Source: Planococcus citri
Taxonomy: Eukaryota > Arthropoda > Insecta > Hemiptera > Pseudococcidae
Length of the DNA stretch: 64,000 bases
Reading direction: 5' to 3'
Assembly (NCBI RefSeq): GCF_950023065.1
Contig: NC_088679.1
Span: forward strand, 71,796,001-71,860,000
Shown here: in pieces, positions 46,719 through 58,047 of the stretch
Numbering within the stretch: the stretch's first letter is position 1
Layout: each line of letters starts with the position of its first letter
The notes under the pieces: generated by a model
What the model saw: only the letters and a program-made list of their open reading frames with translations
What the model was told of the DNA's origin: nothing
The model's database searches: none
Translations under genes and position numbers: made by a program

Positions 46719-49700
46719 ATGGTCGGAGGTCGTGTAAAAACAATTGAGAAAATATCACTAATTGAAGCAGCACAAATGGGTATTCCTACAATTGTAAGTA
46801 CCTCTTCTTATATGAAACGGACTATAATATAGCATGAGACATGAGACTTACTACTGGTTTAGAGGATTAGCATGCACAATTCTTAATTTATTTCAATTGC
46901 ATGTAAGTAACACTGGTCCAGTGTCACCTCGTCTGTAACCTATTCCTTTTAATTTCTCAAGGATGAATATGGCGCTACAGTAATGGAAACCAAAGACAGA
47001 GGGGTTGCGATGATATGGAAGAATTTAAGAGTCATCGCTGATATCAAGGATCAGCATATATTTCGAAATGCTACTCATACTTTCAAAGAGATAATTCATC
47101 GGGGTGAGTTTTACACACGAAAATTAATCATTTTAATTTCATTTTCAATACTCGAGGGCCCTTATTCAAATTCAGGTGGCTCACATGTGAGCCACCCGTA
47201 TTGCAATACGCTTAATATCCTGTGTTTTTTTCAAACGATGTAAAGTCCTTGAAAAATAAGGGTTTGAGTACTTAGACTGGGGATGGCTGGAAACTTCCTC
47301 CAAATTTTTTGAAATTCGATTACAGTTTTCTGACGAAAGCTGCATTATTTTATTAATTTTTCAAGTTGCTCCATGATTTTTGTTCATAGTGAATGGATAT
47401 GTGGAACCGAACAGTTTGGTTGGAATTTTGGGAGCAAGGTAACCATGATGATTTGTAATTTTACAATTAGGGTGGATCGCGAATAGGAAATGTTGGAGAA
47501 TTTTGGCCGAATTCAGTAGAAACGTTCATTTTGAATTGAAAGTCATTCAGAAAAAATTTTAGCTCGAAAGGTGCTCTTGAAAAAGTAATAGAAGTCTTTA
47601 AATTGGCAATACTAACCAAAAATTTGGCATCAGCGAATTCCAAAATATTTCCTAAATTTTCAGAAATGGTATCTTTCGATGTTTTGGCTTAATTAATGCG
47701 AAATATATTATTTTGAGGACAAAAATTTCAAAACACGAATTTCCCCAAAAATAAACGATTTGAAAAATTCTAAAAAACCACGATTTTTCTGAAAATGACC
47801 CCTCTTTAGGATTCATATTACCCCTTCAAGGGCATCTTCGGAGCTAAAATTTTTTCTGAATAATTTTCAACTTGAAATGAAGGTCTCCACTGAAGTTGGT
47901 CAGAATCTTCCGAATTTTTTTCACGACCCAGCCCAAAGTAACATTAATAAAAAAATCAAAAAAATCATAACATTTTATTTTTTTTTGAAAAATAATTTTT
48001 TAAAATTCTTTACTTATGTACTTAACTAAAACTAAACCTGCGTATTTTTTTATTTTTTCAGCGGATCGGGGAAAAGTACTCTAATGTCAGTGTTGGCAAA
48101 CAGACAACCACGTATGTAGCAACAATTGCATAATACGTACTTAAGCGATTGCTATCAGACGGAGATTTAGCACTTTAAATGCATAATTCGACTGGTTGAT
48201 ATCCACAGGAGGTTTGAGAGTAGACGGAGATATACGAATAAATGGACAAAACGTACAATTTGAATTAATGAAAGCGATTTCTGGATTCGTTTATCAAGAC
48301 GATTTATTCATTCCTACCTTGACTGTTTTGGAACACTTGAATTTAGCTGTAAGTAAAATACATATGTACCTATAAAGTACTTATTATGTACTATGTTTGG
48401 AAATTAATACTGTTTTTTTCATTCAATATTTTTTTTTGTTTAGGCGCAATTGAAATTAGATAGAAGGACAACCATCGAATATCGCAAAAAACTGGTCAAC
48501 AGGTTATTGGTAGATGTAGGATTGATGAAATGTGCCAATTGTTTGATTGGAATTTCGAATTTCGGAGAAGGAAAGGTAAATAATCAAAAGAATGATATAA
48601 AATTCATAATAAAAAAATTTATTTGTTTTAATTTTTAATTTTTTTTAATTTTAAATTTTCAGTTAAACTTATCAGGAGGTGAATTGAAACGATTATCAGT
48701 AGCTACAGAATTATTAACAGATCCTCCGTTGCTATTTTGTGATGAACCTACAACAGGTAGACTCATCGAATATATAATTTACTTTCTAATTTAATTATCT
48801 ATCTTTCAAGATCATAATTTAGGTAAATCATGTTTTTTATGCAATACGAGATAAATTTAGGTTTAGATTCCTACGCTGCCTTGAATCTGATGAAGGTCAT
48901 GAGAAAAATGACAAATCAGCGAGGTAAAACGATAATTTGCTCGATTCACCAACCTAGTAAGCTGATATTTGACTTGTTCCATCAGATTATTTTGCTGCAT
49001 GATGGAAAAATTGCGTTCAGCGGGAGTACCAAAGATGCTTTGACATTTTTTCAAAGGTAGGTTAGCTGGGGATATGCTTAAGAGTAAGTATACTTACCTA
49101 GGTTTTAAGTATTGGCTCGAAAAATTTGTTTATTAATATTTATTTTGTGTATTTACGTAGCATTGGTTTCATTTACAATGAAGAACAAAATCCAGCAGAC
49201 TTCTTAGTCAAAAGTTTAGCTGTAGTTCCTACAAATCAATTACAATCTGCCAACAAAGCGACAGACATTTGTTTGAAATTTGAGAAAAGCCAATACGCTA
49301 AATATGCGTATGATCGTATTGAACAAGTATGTCGCTCAAAGGTGGGTGATAATTTTGATTTAATTACATAACTATCAAAAATGAAAATTCATTTAATTTT
49401 AAGTACCCAATTTTGATTTCAGAGTCAAAAAATCAGTACACCGGAAAAAAAGTAAGTACATAATATTGTTATTGACTGAAATATATCTACCTAGTCAACG
49501 TGTCTAAATTCAGTAAGACAATAATATATTATACATACTTATTACATAATTAAAATTTTATTTAATTACAGCGAACGTATTTCATGGTTTTACATGCTCT
49601 ATTTGATGATTTATCGAGATGTACTTGGTACCATTAGGGATTCATCTATACAAACCATAAGGATCGTCAATAAATTGGTAAGTATTTGCTTTTGTAGATG

Positions 49701-52700
49701 TAGATATCAACTTGATCTAGAAACATATTATTTCATTTCTCATGTACAAAAGTCACAAATATAGGCTACTTGAAGGTGCATTAAACGAAGTATAAAATTC
49801 TTTTTGCAGGTATTCTCTTTAATTTTAGGATTTTGTGTGATGAGAACTCCTGTGATGACTCAAGGAAGTATCCAATCCTTGAAAGGAGTCCTATTCCTAA
49901 TGGTGACTGAAAATTTCTTCCCACCGTCGAGAAACATGATCAGTCATTTTCCAAATAAAATATTCCTGTTCCTTAGAGAATACGCCAACGATATGAACAC
50001 ACCTTTAATTTTCTATTTGTCATCCGTCGTTTCACTGGTAAAAAATAAAATAAGTATTCACATAACTCACATAAGGATAAAATAAAACATCATTTTAAAA
50101 GACAAAAACAGATGGAATTTTATCCTTTAGATGCATAAAATTGCAAGTAACAAGATTAAAATATTATGTTAAAATTGCATGAAAAGCATTAAAAAAGCGT
50201 TGAAATGATTTTAAAAATGACCAAAAACAGATAGAATTCGAGAAAAATTGACAAAATTCTGCAAAAATTGCATAAACACCATCAAGAGATGTTGGCAAGG
50301 GGCATAAAAATACTTCAAAAATGTTAAAATTATTAAAGATTACACAAAACTTCTGAAATTGTAGTTAACAAAACACTACAGAAATTATATTAAAATTTAA
50401 AATCATTCAAAATTACAAAAACAAAAAAAAAAAACGCTGAAATAAAGAGCACTTCTAAAAATTATTCCCAATTATCAAAAATTTAGTGAAATTTGCATTA
50501 AAAACCATGAAAACACAGAATTCATAAAAATCGTTTAAAACTACAAAAACATTGAATTAGATATTTCAGGAAAACTTGGCGGCATATTTTATGAAGCTGT
50601 GTAGAAAAAGGACAAAAAAAACAATAGGTACATAAAAAAAGCTTTTAAATTATCAAAAAAAGATAAAATTCTAGTAAAATTTTACAAAATTTTGTAAACA
50701 CAAAAAAATGGCATAAAAAATCTAAAGAGATATTATCACTAAAAGTTATTTTAACGAAAATTGTATAAAAATGCATGTTCATTGATCTCTTTCATTATCT
50801 ACATTCATTTTTTTCAACTTTGGGACTCTGTTTGAAGGGATTAGCATGGCTTGGAAGACTGGGCAATATTTTCTTTGAAAATGAGATTAAAAAACAATTC
50901 TATAGTGGAAATTGAAAATTTGCAATAGGTATTTGTAAAAATACCTATCTATACATAAGCCAGTAGCTGTCATTTTTTTATTATTTTTTTTTCATTTAGA
51001 GGGTTATGGGCATCTTTTTGTTTGAGCTCAACTACTTCACCAACCTTAGCACCCCTTGCAGCAGAGTGTCCTGGTTGCCAAAGGCTCACTTGAACAGGAG
51101 CACCATGCCCTTGGACATCCTGAAGTCTCGGCTGACACAATGGGCCAAGGCAAACTGCGGGTTTTGTCTCATCAGATCATCTTCTATTTCATCCAGGGTG
51201 AAGAATGAAGATCCCATTTGATTTGGTCTCTATCTTTCCCCAGTTATAGACACTGGAACTACAAGATGAACAACTGGTGGGCACAGACGTTAGAGGATCC
51301 GGTAAAAAGTTATTTCATTCCCCTTACTGCGCCAACACCCGCGTCGTCCATTAGGGAAACGACGATCAGCGCCTCTAGCGAGTAAACCACTGAAACTATG
51401 GCTTACAATTACTTCCCCTTGCCTCGCCAACACCCGCGTCGTCCAGTAGGGAAACGACAATCAGCGCTTCTACAGGGACCGTTTGGAAAAACTTTTCACG
51501 AAATTTTACGTGATTCCCCTTACCGCTGTGACCTGCAGTTGTTCATCTTGTACTTCCAGTGTCTATATCCCCAGTTAGAGTGTCGGATTTTCTTTTCTAA
51601 TTCCTTCTCAGCTCCTTTGAGAACTTTCTCCACCTCAGCAGGGGGTCATTCCATGTCAACTCAACCAACGTTTTTGGGTCATGTCCTTCGATTTCGCTCA
51701 AATTTTTTTTACAATATCTACCCACCCAGTAAGTAAGAAAGCCGCAATCAGTTTGGTCCCAGCCCCCTGAGGAAGCGGGTGGAGGGGCTTCCATTATTTT
51801 CACATTGTCTCGAGGTACTCAACTTCAGCAGCCCATTTCTCCAAAATTATGATACTTTGATCAAAACTGATTTCACAGTTCGAAAGGGCATTGAATTTTG
51901 AACTTTTTAAGCATTTTGAAATTTTCAAAAGTTGAAAGTTGAACTTTCAATTTGAAAGTTCAAATTTCAAAATGGCACTGTAAGTGGGAGCTACCATTTA
52001 AAATTTTGAAAAAATTTCCATAGATGTACATTTTGATACTTTTTTGAAATATTTAGGTTTCGAATTGGGACTCGTGGACGGAGGGGGAGCACCCCCACCC
52101 CCAATTTTGGGTGAAACTTTCGAAAGAAAATCTGGGGCATGTGATATATCGAATTGTATGTTTTCGGCAACGCTGAACACGAATATGACGTTAGATTTTT
52201 GATAGGACCCCATCCACGGCCCCCAGCACCTCCCCAAAGGGGGTAAAAATTCAAAAAAGTGTTTTGTTCGTGCGACACATGGATTAATATGTTTTTGGTG
52301 ACGCTGAACACGAATATGACGTCAGATTTTTGATTGGACCTCATCCACGGCCCCCTGCACCTTCCCAAAGGGGGTAACCCAAAAAAAATAGTAACATTCG
52401 TGTGACACATGAAATAGTATGTTCTCGATATCGCTGAACACGAATATAGCCATAGTTTTTTAAATCGACCTCACCCATGGCCCCCAGAACCTCCCCCAAT
52501 AGGTAAAATTCCAAAAAAATTGTTGGGGGCCGTGGATGAAGTCCAATCAAAAATCTGACGTCATATTCGTGTTCAGCGTCACCAAAAACATATTATTCCA
52601 TGTGTCGCACGAACAAAACACTTTTTTGAATTTTTACCCCCTTTGGGGAGGTGCTGGGGGCCGTGGATGGGGTCCTATCAAAAATCTAACGTCATATTCG

Positions 52701-54863
52701 TGTTCAGCGTTGCCGAAAACATACAATTCGATATATCACATGCCCCAGATTTTCTTTCGAAAGTTTCACCCAAAATTGGGGGTGGGGGTGCTCCCCCTCC
52801 GTCCACGAGTCCCAATTCGAAACCTAAATATTTCAAAAAAGTATCAAAATGTACATCTATGGAAATTTTTTCAAAATTTTAAATGGTAGCTCCCACTTAC
52901 AGTGCCATTTTGAAATTTGAACTTTCAAATTGAAAGTTCAACTTTCAACTTTTGAAAATTTCAAAATGCTTAAAAAGTTCAAAATTCAATGCCCTTTCGA
53001 ACTGTGAAATCAGTTTTGATCAAAGTATCATAATTTTGGAGAAATGGGCTGCTGAAGTTGAGTACCTCGAGACAATGTGAAAATAATGGAAGCCCCTCCA
53101 CCCGCTTCCTCAGGGGGCTGGGACCAAACTGATTGCGGCTTTCTTACTTACTGGGTGGGTAGATATTGTAAAAAAAATTTGAGCGAAATCGAAAGGCATG
53201 ACTTTCAAAATCGCCTTTTTTTGGTTGAGTTGACATGGAATGACCCCAGGGTTATTTGGCCCATCTGTAGGTAATCACTGTAAGGCAGTAGACAACCCAC
53301 AGTAGCTGGCCTGACTAGGCGGTGGAATCTCTTTTATCCCTCTTAGTGCAAGGTACTGCATTGTGGGTTGGTATACGTGATATGAGAATATCAGAGAGTA
53401 GTTATGACTACCCAGTTCACCATTGGTGATCAACTGATCCATCGCCTTGTCAACTGAGTATGTTATATGCCACATTTCATTTTTGATATCAACAAAAAGT
53501 TTGCCAAGAATCAATTATGGACTAATAGGATTGTCCAACCTTGGTTTTTGTGTGTGTCTAAAAGTATATTCAAGTGTTAAACCATTTTCGTACAGTCCCA
53601 GAGCAGTGTGTAGTTTCCACCAGGAACCTGCCCACCTGAGGGGAGCACCCTTTGGCCTCCAGATTTTCTTCCACTGCCACACGCGAAGCTGTATGTTCTT
53701 GGGCACATTTCAACATGCTGGCTGCCATGGCACCTTCAGCTTCTGGGCTGGTTCGTTTCTGGCTGACTACAGAGACCCGGGTTGTATCAAAAAAATAAAA
53801 CTTTACTCTGGGAAAAGGTTTTGATCAAATCACTGGATTAAAAAAAATGAATAAATTAAATTTGCATGGATAAAAAATGATGATGATGATGATGATAGGT
53901 ATCTTTATTACTTGTGCTGCCATTTGGACATCTAAAACATATTGGGATTTTTTTCTTTTTGTTTTATTCTGCGCTTTTTCTGATACTTTTCAAAATGTAA
54001 CATAATCATGAGATTTTTTTTCTTGATTTTTTTTTCTAATATGAAAATGAAAGCAGGAGAATTATCTCCAAGAAATACTTATCAACTTAAGAGAATAGGT
54101 TGATAATCTTCAACTTGAAGATTTTAAAAGAAAAAAGCATTGTTCTAATTTAAATGATTTCATTTGCAGATTCCTGGATTCTTAATAGATCCACTAATAT
54201 CCACAGTTTTATTATACGTGTTGCTGGAACTACGATATTGTTGGTTCGCTTTCCTAGGAACTATAACAGTGTGTGTTTTAGTTTTCAACACTTCGGCTAT
54301 ATTTGGTGAGTAAAATGACTCATAAGGTAAAGATTTTTACCTGAATATACAGGGTATGCAAATGCACCACAATATGATTAATTACTTTCCAACCTAATTA
54401 CCCCTTTATAGGTATACCTACACTGATGTAGATGTACTAAATACCTTATTTATAAACTTTTTGCCTACTTTTAGGTATATTTATATCAATGCTCACAGAC
54501 AGCGTTTTCGTCACCGAATCGATAAACTCTACCATAGACACCTTTTTTTTGTCATTTTCTGGCGTATTTATGAATGTTCGATCAATTCCCGCAATTTTCT
54601 CCTGGATAAGACATATTTCATGGATGACGTTCGCGGTAGAAGCGTTGTTAATATTGCAATTAAACGGAATAGAGACAATAGAATGTTCGGAAGTGCCTTC
54701 CGCACCATGCTTAAGAAATGGAGAAGAGGTGCTAGATTTTTTGGGTTTTAATAGCAATAATTTTGAAAGAAACATAACAATGATGTGTTACATTTATTTA
54801 ATTCTTCATGTTCTCAGCTTTGTCACACTGAGATTTAAAATTTATAATAAAACTAATCGATAA
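46719..54863 (+). CDS. ABCG half-transporter, white/scarlet-like
   Basis: Fourteen exons: 46719-46793, 46962-47103, 47390-47438, 48062-48111, 48209-48348, 48444-48575, 48663-48756, 48861-49056, 49161-49341, 49423-49451, 49572-49677, 49810-50037, 54170-54305, 54475-54863; 648 residues. The nucleotide-binding domain comes first: Walker A GASGSGKST (87-95), Q-loop Gln135 (VYQDDLF), signature LSGGE (199-203), Walker B ending Asp223-Glu224, GLDS D-loop, switch His257. The NPADFLVKSLAVVP linker resembles White. About six membrane segments follow from residue ~375, with a Cys-containing outer loop near the end (CSEVPSAPC). Such proteins work as dimers moving pigment precursors, sterols or other lipophiles. 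All motifs are intact. Intron 12 (4.1 kb) contains a large foldback. I do not know the exact orthologue. Confidence 0.92.
47520..47900. repeat. Dispersed repeat in ABCG intron 3
   Basis: Resembles 62740-63300 and part of 28640-28990, sharing ATATTACCCCTTCAAGGGCA-like and GAAATGAAGGT words in order. Function unknown. It occurs here, in gene F and in gene C, always in introns. Confidence 0.5.
50038..51000. other. ABCG intron 12, A-rich 5' part
   Basis: A decayed repeat of ATTTTAAAAATNNNCAAAAAC-like words with many homopolymers. No gene. Confidence 0.4.
51001..51215 (-). pseudogene. Macro-domain pseudogene fragment (TARG1/OARD1-like)
   Basis: The minus strand from 51193 encodes a stretch containing FALAHCVSRDFRMSKG, then LLFK, a TGA stop, and AFGNQD. 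This matches the start of ADP-ribose-binding macro domains of the TARG1/OARD1 type (LAHC.S.D..M..G....FK..FG). After a frameshift near 51020 the sense GEVVELKQ continues, as expected for the next strand of that fold. One stop codon and one frameshift make it a dead fragment. It is GC-richer than its surroundings and sits antisense in ABCG intron 12. Recognition is by motif only. Confidence 0.65.
51241..51578. repeat. Inverted pair enclosing a direct repeat
   Basis: CAAGATGAACAACTG near 51262 is the reverse complement of CAGTTGTTCATCTTG near 51536, with the match extending through GACACTGGAA. Inside lie two direct copies of a GC-rich word, CAACACCCGCGTCGTCCA then TAGGGAAACGAC (51333 and 51428). 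It could be a small foldback element. No frame. Confidence 0.6.
51642..53247. mobile_element. 1.6-kb foldback element in ABCG intron 12
   Basis: Left arm 51642-52354 and right arm 52527-53247 are near-identical inverted copies (about 0.7 kb each) around a 170-bp spacer. The ends read GGGGTCATTCCATGTCAACT and its complement. The arms contain their own short repeats with GAACACGAATATGACGT words. A solo arm occurs at 3426-4130, so this is a dispersed family. No protein is encoded with confidence; the matching short frames on both arms are a by-product of the inversion. Transcripts of the ABCG gene would carry it as a long hairpin before splicing. Confidence 0.85.
53570..53779 (-). pseudogene. 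GC-rich open stretch, possible coding remnant
   Basis: The minus strand is open for 70 codons (53779 to a TGA at 53572-53570). Its composition is protein-like (Ala/Glu-rich, then VGRFLVETTHCSG) and clearly GC-richer than the intron around it. I do not recognise the family. It may belong with the macro-domain fragment 2.4 kb away, as both are antisense and GC-rich. Confidence 0.3.
53788..54169. other. ABCG intron 12, 3' part
   Basis: Contains a short GAT microsatellite (53879-53895) and AT-rich DNA leading to the CATTTGCAG acceptor. No gene. Confidence 0.5.
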
Positions 54864-54906
54864 TTGGTCGTTATCTTTTTTTTCAGGCCTTTGTGTTTTT
54901 AAAAAT

Positions 54907-54928
54907 TTTATTAAGTATACTCAATAAA
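54907..54928. terminator. Facing polyadenylation signals of two convergent genes
   Basis: AATAAA on the plus strand at 54923-54928 is 60 bp after the ABCG stop. AATAAA on the minus strand at 54912-54907 is 53 bp after the peptide gene stop. The two 3' ends therefore very probably overlap. Confidence 0.6.
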
Positions 54929-54964
54929 GTAAGTAGTTAATGCTACGTGACATGTTCGTGGGTT

Positions 54965-57001
54965 TTACTCTGGCCCTTGGTTCTGCCCTAGGCAAATACA
55001 TTTAAACACTTCCTTACCCCTGCTCGTTTCCTTCGCACAGGATTGAATACCGCCACATATTATGCTTTCGCATTTTTCACGACATACCTCATCACACCTG
55101 TTTGAAGTGGAGAAGATTTTATGATGAACTTTACACTTCTGTTGAGCTTCGATCTGCAACAAAGATACTGAGTATTATGAAACTGATGACATCGGTGTTC
55201 TTTCTTTTATGATTTCAATCAGGTGCAGGTATTGACATCGCAGTGGAGGTGAGTTCGACCACTGGAAATTATCTTACAGCAGAGATAATAGTTCATGATT
55301 TAAGTGCCAGTTTTTTGAGGTTTTCGATTTTTAAAAAAAAAAAGGTTCTCTTAGTCTCATCAATATTATTAATCGATATTTTTGTCAATGTAGTTGCGAG
55401 TACCTAATATTTTCAAATTTCTGAATTAAAAAAAAGAGAGAGGTGTCAGGGGGATTTCCAAAATGATGCAATTCAATTTTTGCAATATTAGATACCTATA
55501 AATTTGGAGAAAATTGATAAATTCGGTTCGAATTCAGGTTAATTGGCAAAGCTTGTATTCGATCAAGTTTCATGTTATTACAGTTTTAATAAGTTACTTT
55601 TTTCCCGCAAAATTTCAAAAATTCTATTTTTTCATATTTTGAAGAAGAAAAATGATAATACTTGTTTTATTCTTTTACAAGTGGCTGCATTGACTTTTCA
55701 GCGTTACGGTTATATCATTACGAAGCCCTGTTTTTGCTAAACTTGTTAAAGTATCGCTTTTTTTTGTAAAAAATAGCAAAAAATCTCACTTTTTTTTCAA
55801 ATTTGCCAAAAAAATTGGGAAAAATTGTCGCTTTTCTCCAAAAACTTTCAAAAATAGTCTCTTAATTGAAGAGAAGTCCAGCTTTTACGACCAAAAAAAA
55901 AATGTGAAAAAGTATTATTTATTTATTTTTGCCAGTAATTCGCCAAAAAGTACTGCTTTTTGATGAAATTGTCAGAGTCTTGCTCCTTGCAAAAAATTAA
56001 AGCCAAAACTTGGTAAAAAGTCCTCACTTTTCTTTTCAAAAATTCCAATAAGTCCTCCTGTTTTTTGAAAAATTATTTGAAATTTTATTAATTTTTTCTC
56101 GAAAATTTAATAAAATTCCTGCTTTTTGTTGAAATTGTCAAACTGCTTCTTTTTGCCAAAAACTGTCAAAAATTACCAATTTTTCAAAAATGACAAAAAT
56201 TTTTGAGTTTTAACAAAATAGTTCAGAAGTGCTGTTTTTTTTTTACAAAAAATTACAAATAGTCACATTTTTCAAAATTTACCCAAAACTCTCGCGTTTT
56301 CGCCAGAAGTTGGCGAAAGAATCACTTTTTTGACAATAATTGCCTACCTACCTGAAGGTTCTACTTTTCGCAAAAATTGTCAAAATCTTGTACCTATCAA
56401 AATTGTTCGAAAGTCTCACTTTTTTCTCCAGAATTACTTACCCGGCCATAATAAATAGTCTCGCTTTTTTGCCAAAATTGTCAAAAATTTTCACTTTTTC
56501 AAAAATTACAAAAACTTTTGCTTTTTAGCAAAGTTCCTAAAAATGTTTGTTTTTTTTTCCTACAAAAAACCAATAAATTTCACTTTTTCCAAAATATTGT
56601 CTCAAAGTCTGTTTTTTAAAACCAGAAATTGCCTAAAATTTTTGATTACTAAAATCACTTTTTTTTGAAAAAATTCTATTGATGATCGTCAAAGATGAAA
56701 AATTATTACAGAAATGTCTACTTGACCCCTTTTAAAGAAGTTAGGGTTGAACTAACGATCTGAAAATTTTAAAATTATTTTGCGAGAACAGCATTGAGAA
56801 AATGTTGATAAATTTAGTCTTTGAAAGATTATGTCCTTTAAATGCTGTGTTGCCACATTTTTTCAACAAAAACTGCATTTTAGTGCTCGATCACATCTCT
56901 ATTCCATCGATGGTACCAAACAAAAAAGCTTCGCTTACCATCGGAACTACTGCAACATAGACCATTAATAAACCGATCACCAAAATTGTAGTTTTAGACA
57001 T
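54965..57001 (-). CDS. Small secreted cysteine-rich peptide (eight cysteines)
   Basis: Two exons are proposed: 57001-56939 (21 codons) and 55153-54965 (62 codons plus TAA), joined in phase 0 over a 1.8-kb intron with GTAAGC donor and TTGTTGCAG acceptor. Exon 1 is a short start with a Lys followed by a hydrophobic core, a clear signal peptide. Exon 2 carries the mature part with spacing C-x12-C-x3-C-x3-C-x4-C-x5-C-x12-C-x-C. The C-x3-C and final C-x-C recall cystine-stabilised alpha-beta peptides (defensins and related toxins), but the count and spacing fit no subfamily I know. A TATA box sits at the correct distance upstream. Role could be antimicrobial, venom- or saliva-like, or signalling. 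Exon pairing is inferred. Confidence 0.65.
55600..56640. repeat. Degenerate repeat filling the peptide gene intron
   Basis: Words TTTTTGCCAAAA, TTGTCAAAAA and AGTCTCACTTTTTT recur about every 40-45 bp with heavy decay, the same family as 25490-25900. No coding sense; short frames are chance. Confidence 0.55.
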
Positions 57002-57057
57002 TTCTAGTTCACTTTTTAGGTACTGTTTCAAACACACTGAACTGTTACAAAACTGCG

Positions 57058-57095
57058 ACTGATGAAATTTTTTCTACGCTTTTCCTATTTATATC
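57058..57095 (-). promoter_or_regulatory. TATA box and initiator of the peptide gene
   Basis: On the minus strand TATAAATA lies at 57093-57086 and an arthropod-type initiator TCAGT at 57062-57058, about 31-33 bases apart. This would give a 5' leader of about 59 bases before the ATG at 57001. The spacing is canonical for insect core promoters. Confidence 0.7.
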
Positions 57096-57135
57096 ATACA
57101 TACCTACCTATTTATACGAGGTGTGTAAGTAGGTA

Positions 57136-58047
57136 CCTATAGTTTTAAACATGACAAAAAATTGTTAAACTGTGACAGGTACGATATCAGAGACGAAAAG
57201 CTTCTAAGAATTGAAAATAAAAATATTTTACTGACATGGCAATAAACTCTTGAAAATCATTGTATGTAGGTACCTATTACATAAGTATAGTATTAATCAT
57301 GATAAAAAATTGTTAAAAAAGGTGACAGGTACCATTGCATATGCGTAAAAAACGAAATTAAATGTAGCTCCATGACAGTAAAATATATATTTTTTTCAAT
57401 TTTTGGGAAACTACGCAGTTTTTGTCTGTTTGTAATATCGTATCCGTTACATTTTAAAATTTTTTATCATGCTTAAAACTCGTAATAAAATGATTTTAAA
57501 AAGTCATTTTATGAGACAACTAATCACACCTCACTATTTCGTAGAATATTAGTAACTGAACCAGCAAGCAAGGTTGAACAAAAACGTATTTTTAAAAAAG
57601 CTTAAAAATTGTTTATTTCTTGTACAAAATTAGGTATAACAAAAATTCATTTGTTTTGGATTCACCTCAAAAGGTGCCCGAAATGGAGCGTGACTTTGAT
57701 AACGATGGTTTTTTGGGTTTATATCAGAGGGGGGGGGGGGGGTGAAGTTGCTTGAAAAATGAAAAAACCATACCTATTGTAGGGATCTTAACAGCTCTAT
57801 TAGATACCTACAATTTTCACGTCCCTCTACGAATCCCCTAAAATGTTTTACAGCAAAAAAAAAATATCAAAGCCAGCAGCCAGCATAATATGTTTTCTTC
57901 ATAGATAGAAAAATCATTAGCTTCAGCCTCTCTAAAATTGACCCAAAGTCCTGATATTTGGCAAGCTCGGTTTATTTTTAGTATAGGTCTATTGAACGTC
58001 CTTGTCTCCCTTTCAACCCCTCCACACAACTTTATGAAAAAAAAATC
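57136..58047. repeat. 0.9-kb direct repeat, left copy
   Basis: Matches 60397-61292 in order and orientation (for example TATAGTTTTAAACATGA at the start and CTCCACACAACTTTATG at the end). There are scattered substitutions and small indels and a G-run of variable length. It ends exactly where the LINE remnant begins. Confidence 0.9.

Noticed and set aside
51991..52889. Matching 117-139 codon frames at both arms
   Set aside because: They are the same repeat sequence read from inverted arms; composition is repeat-derived and the spacer breaks them.
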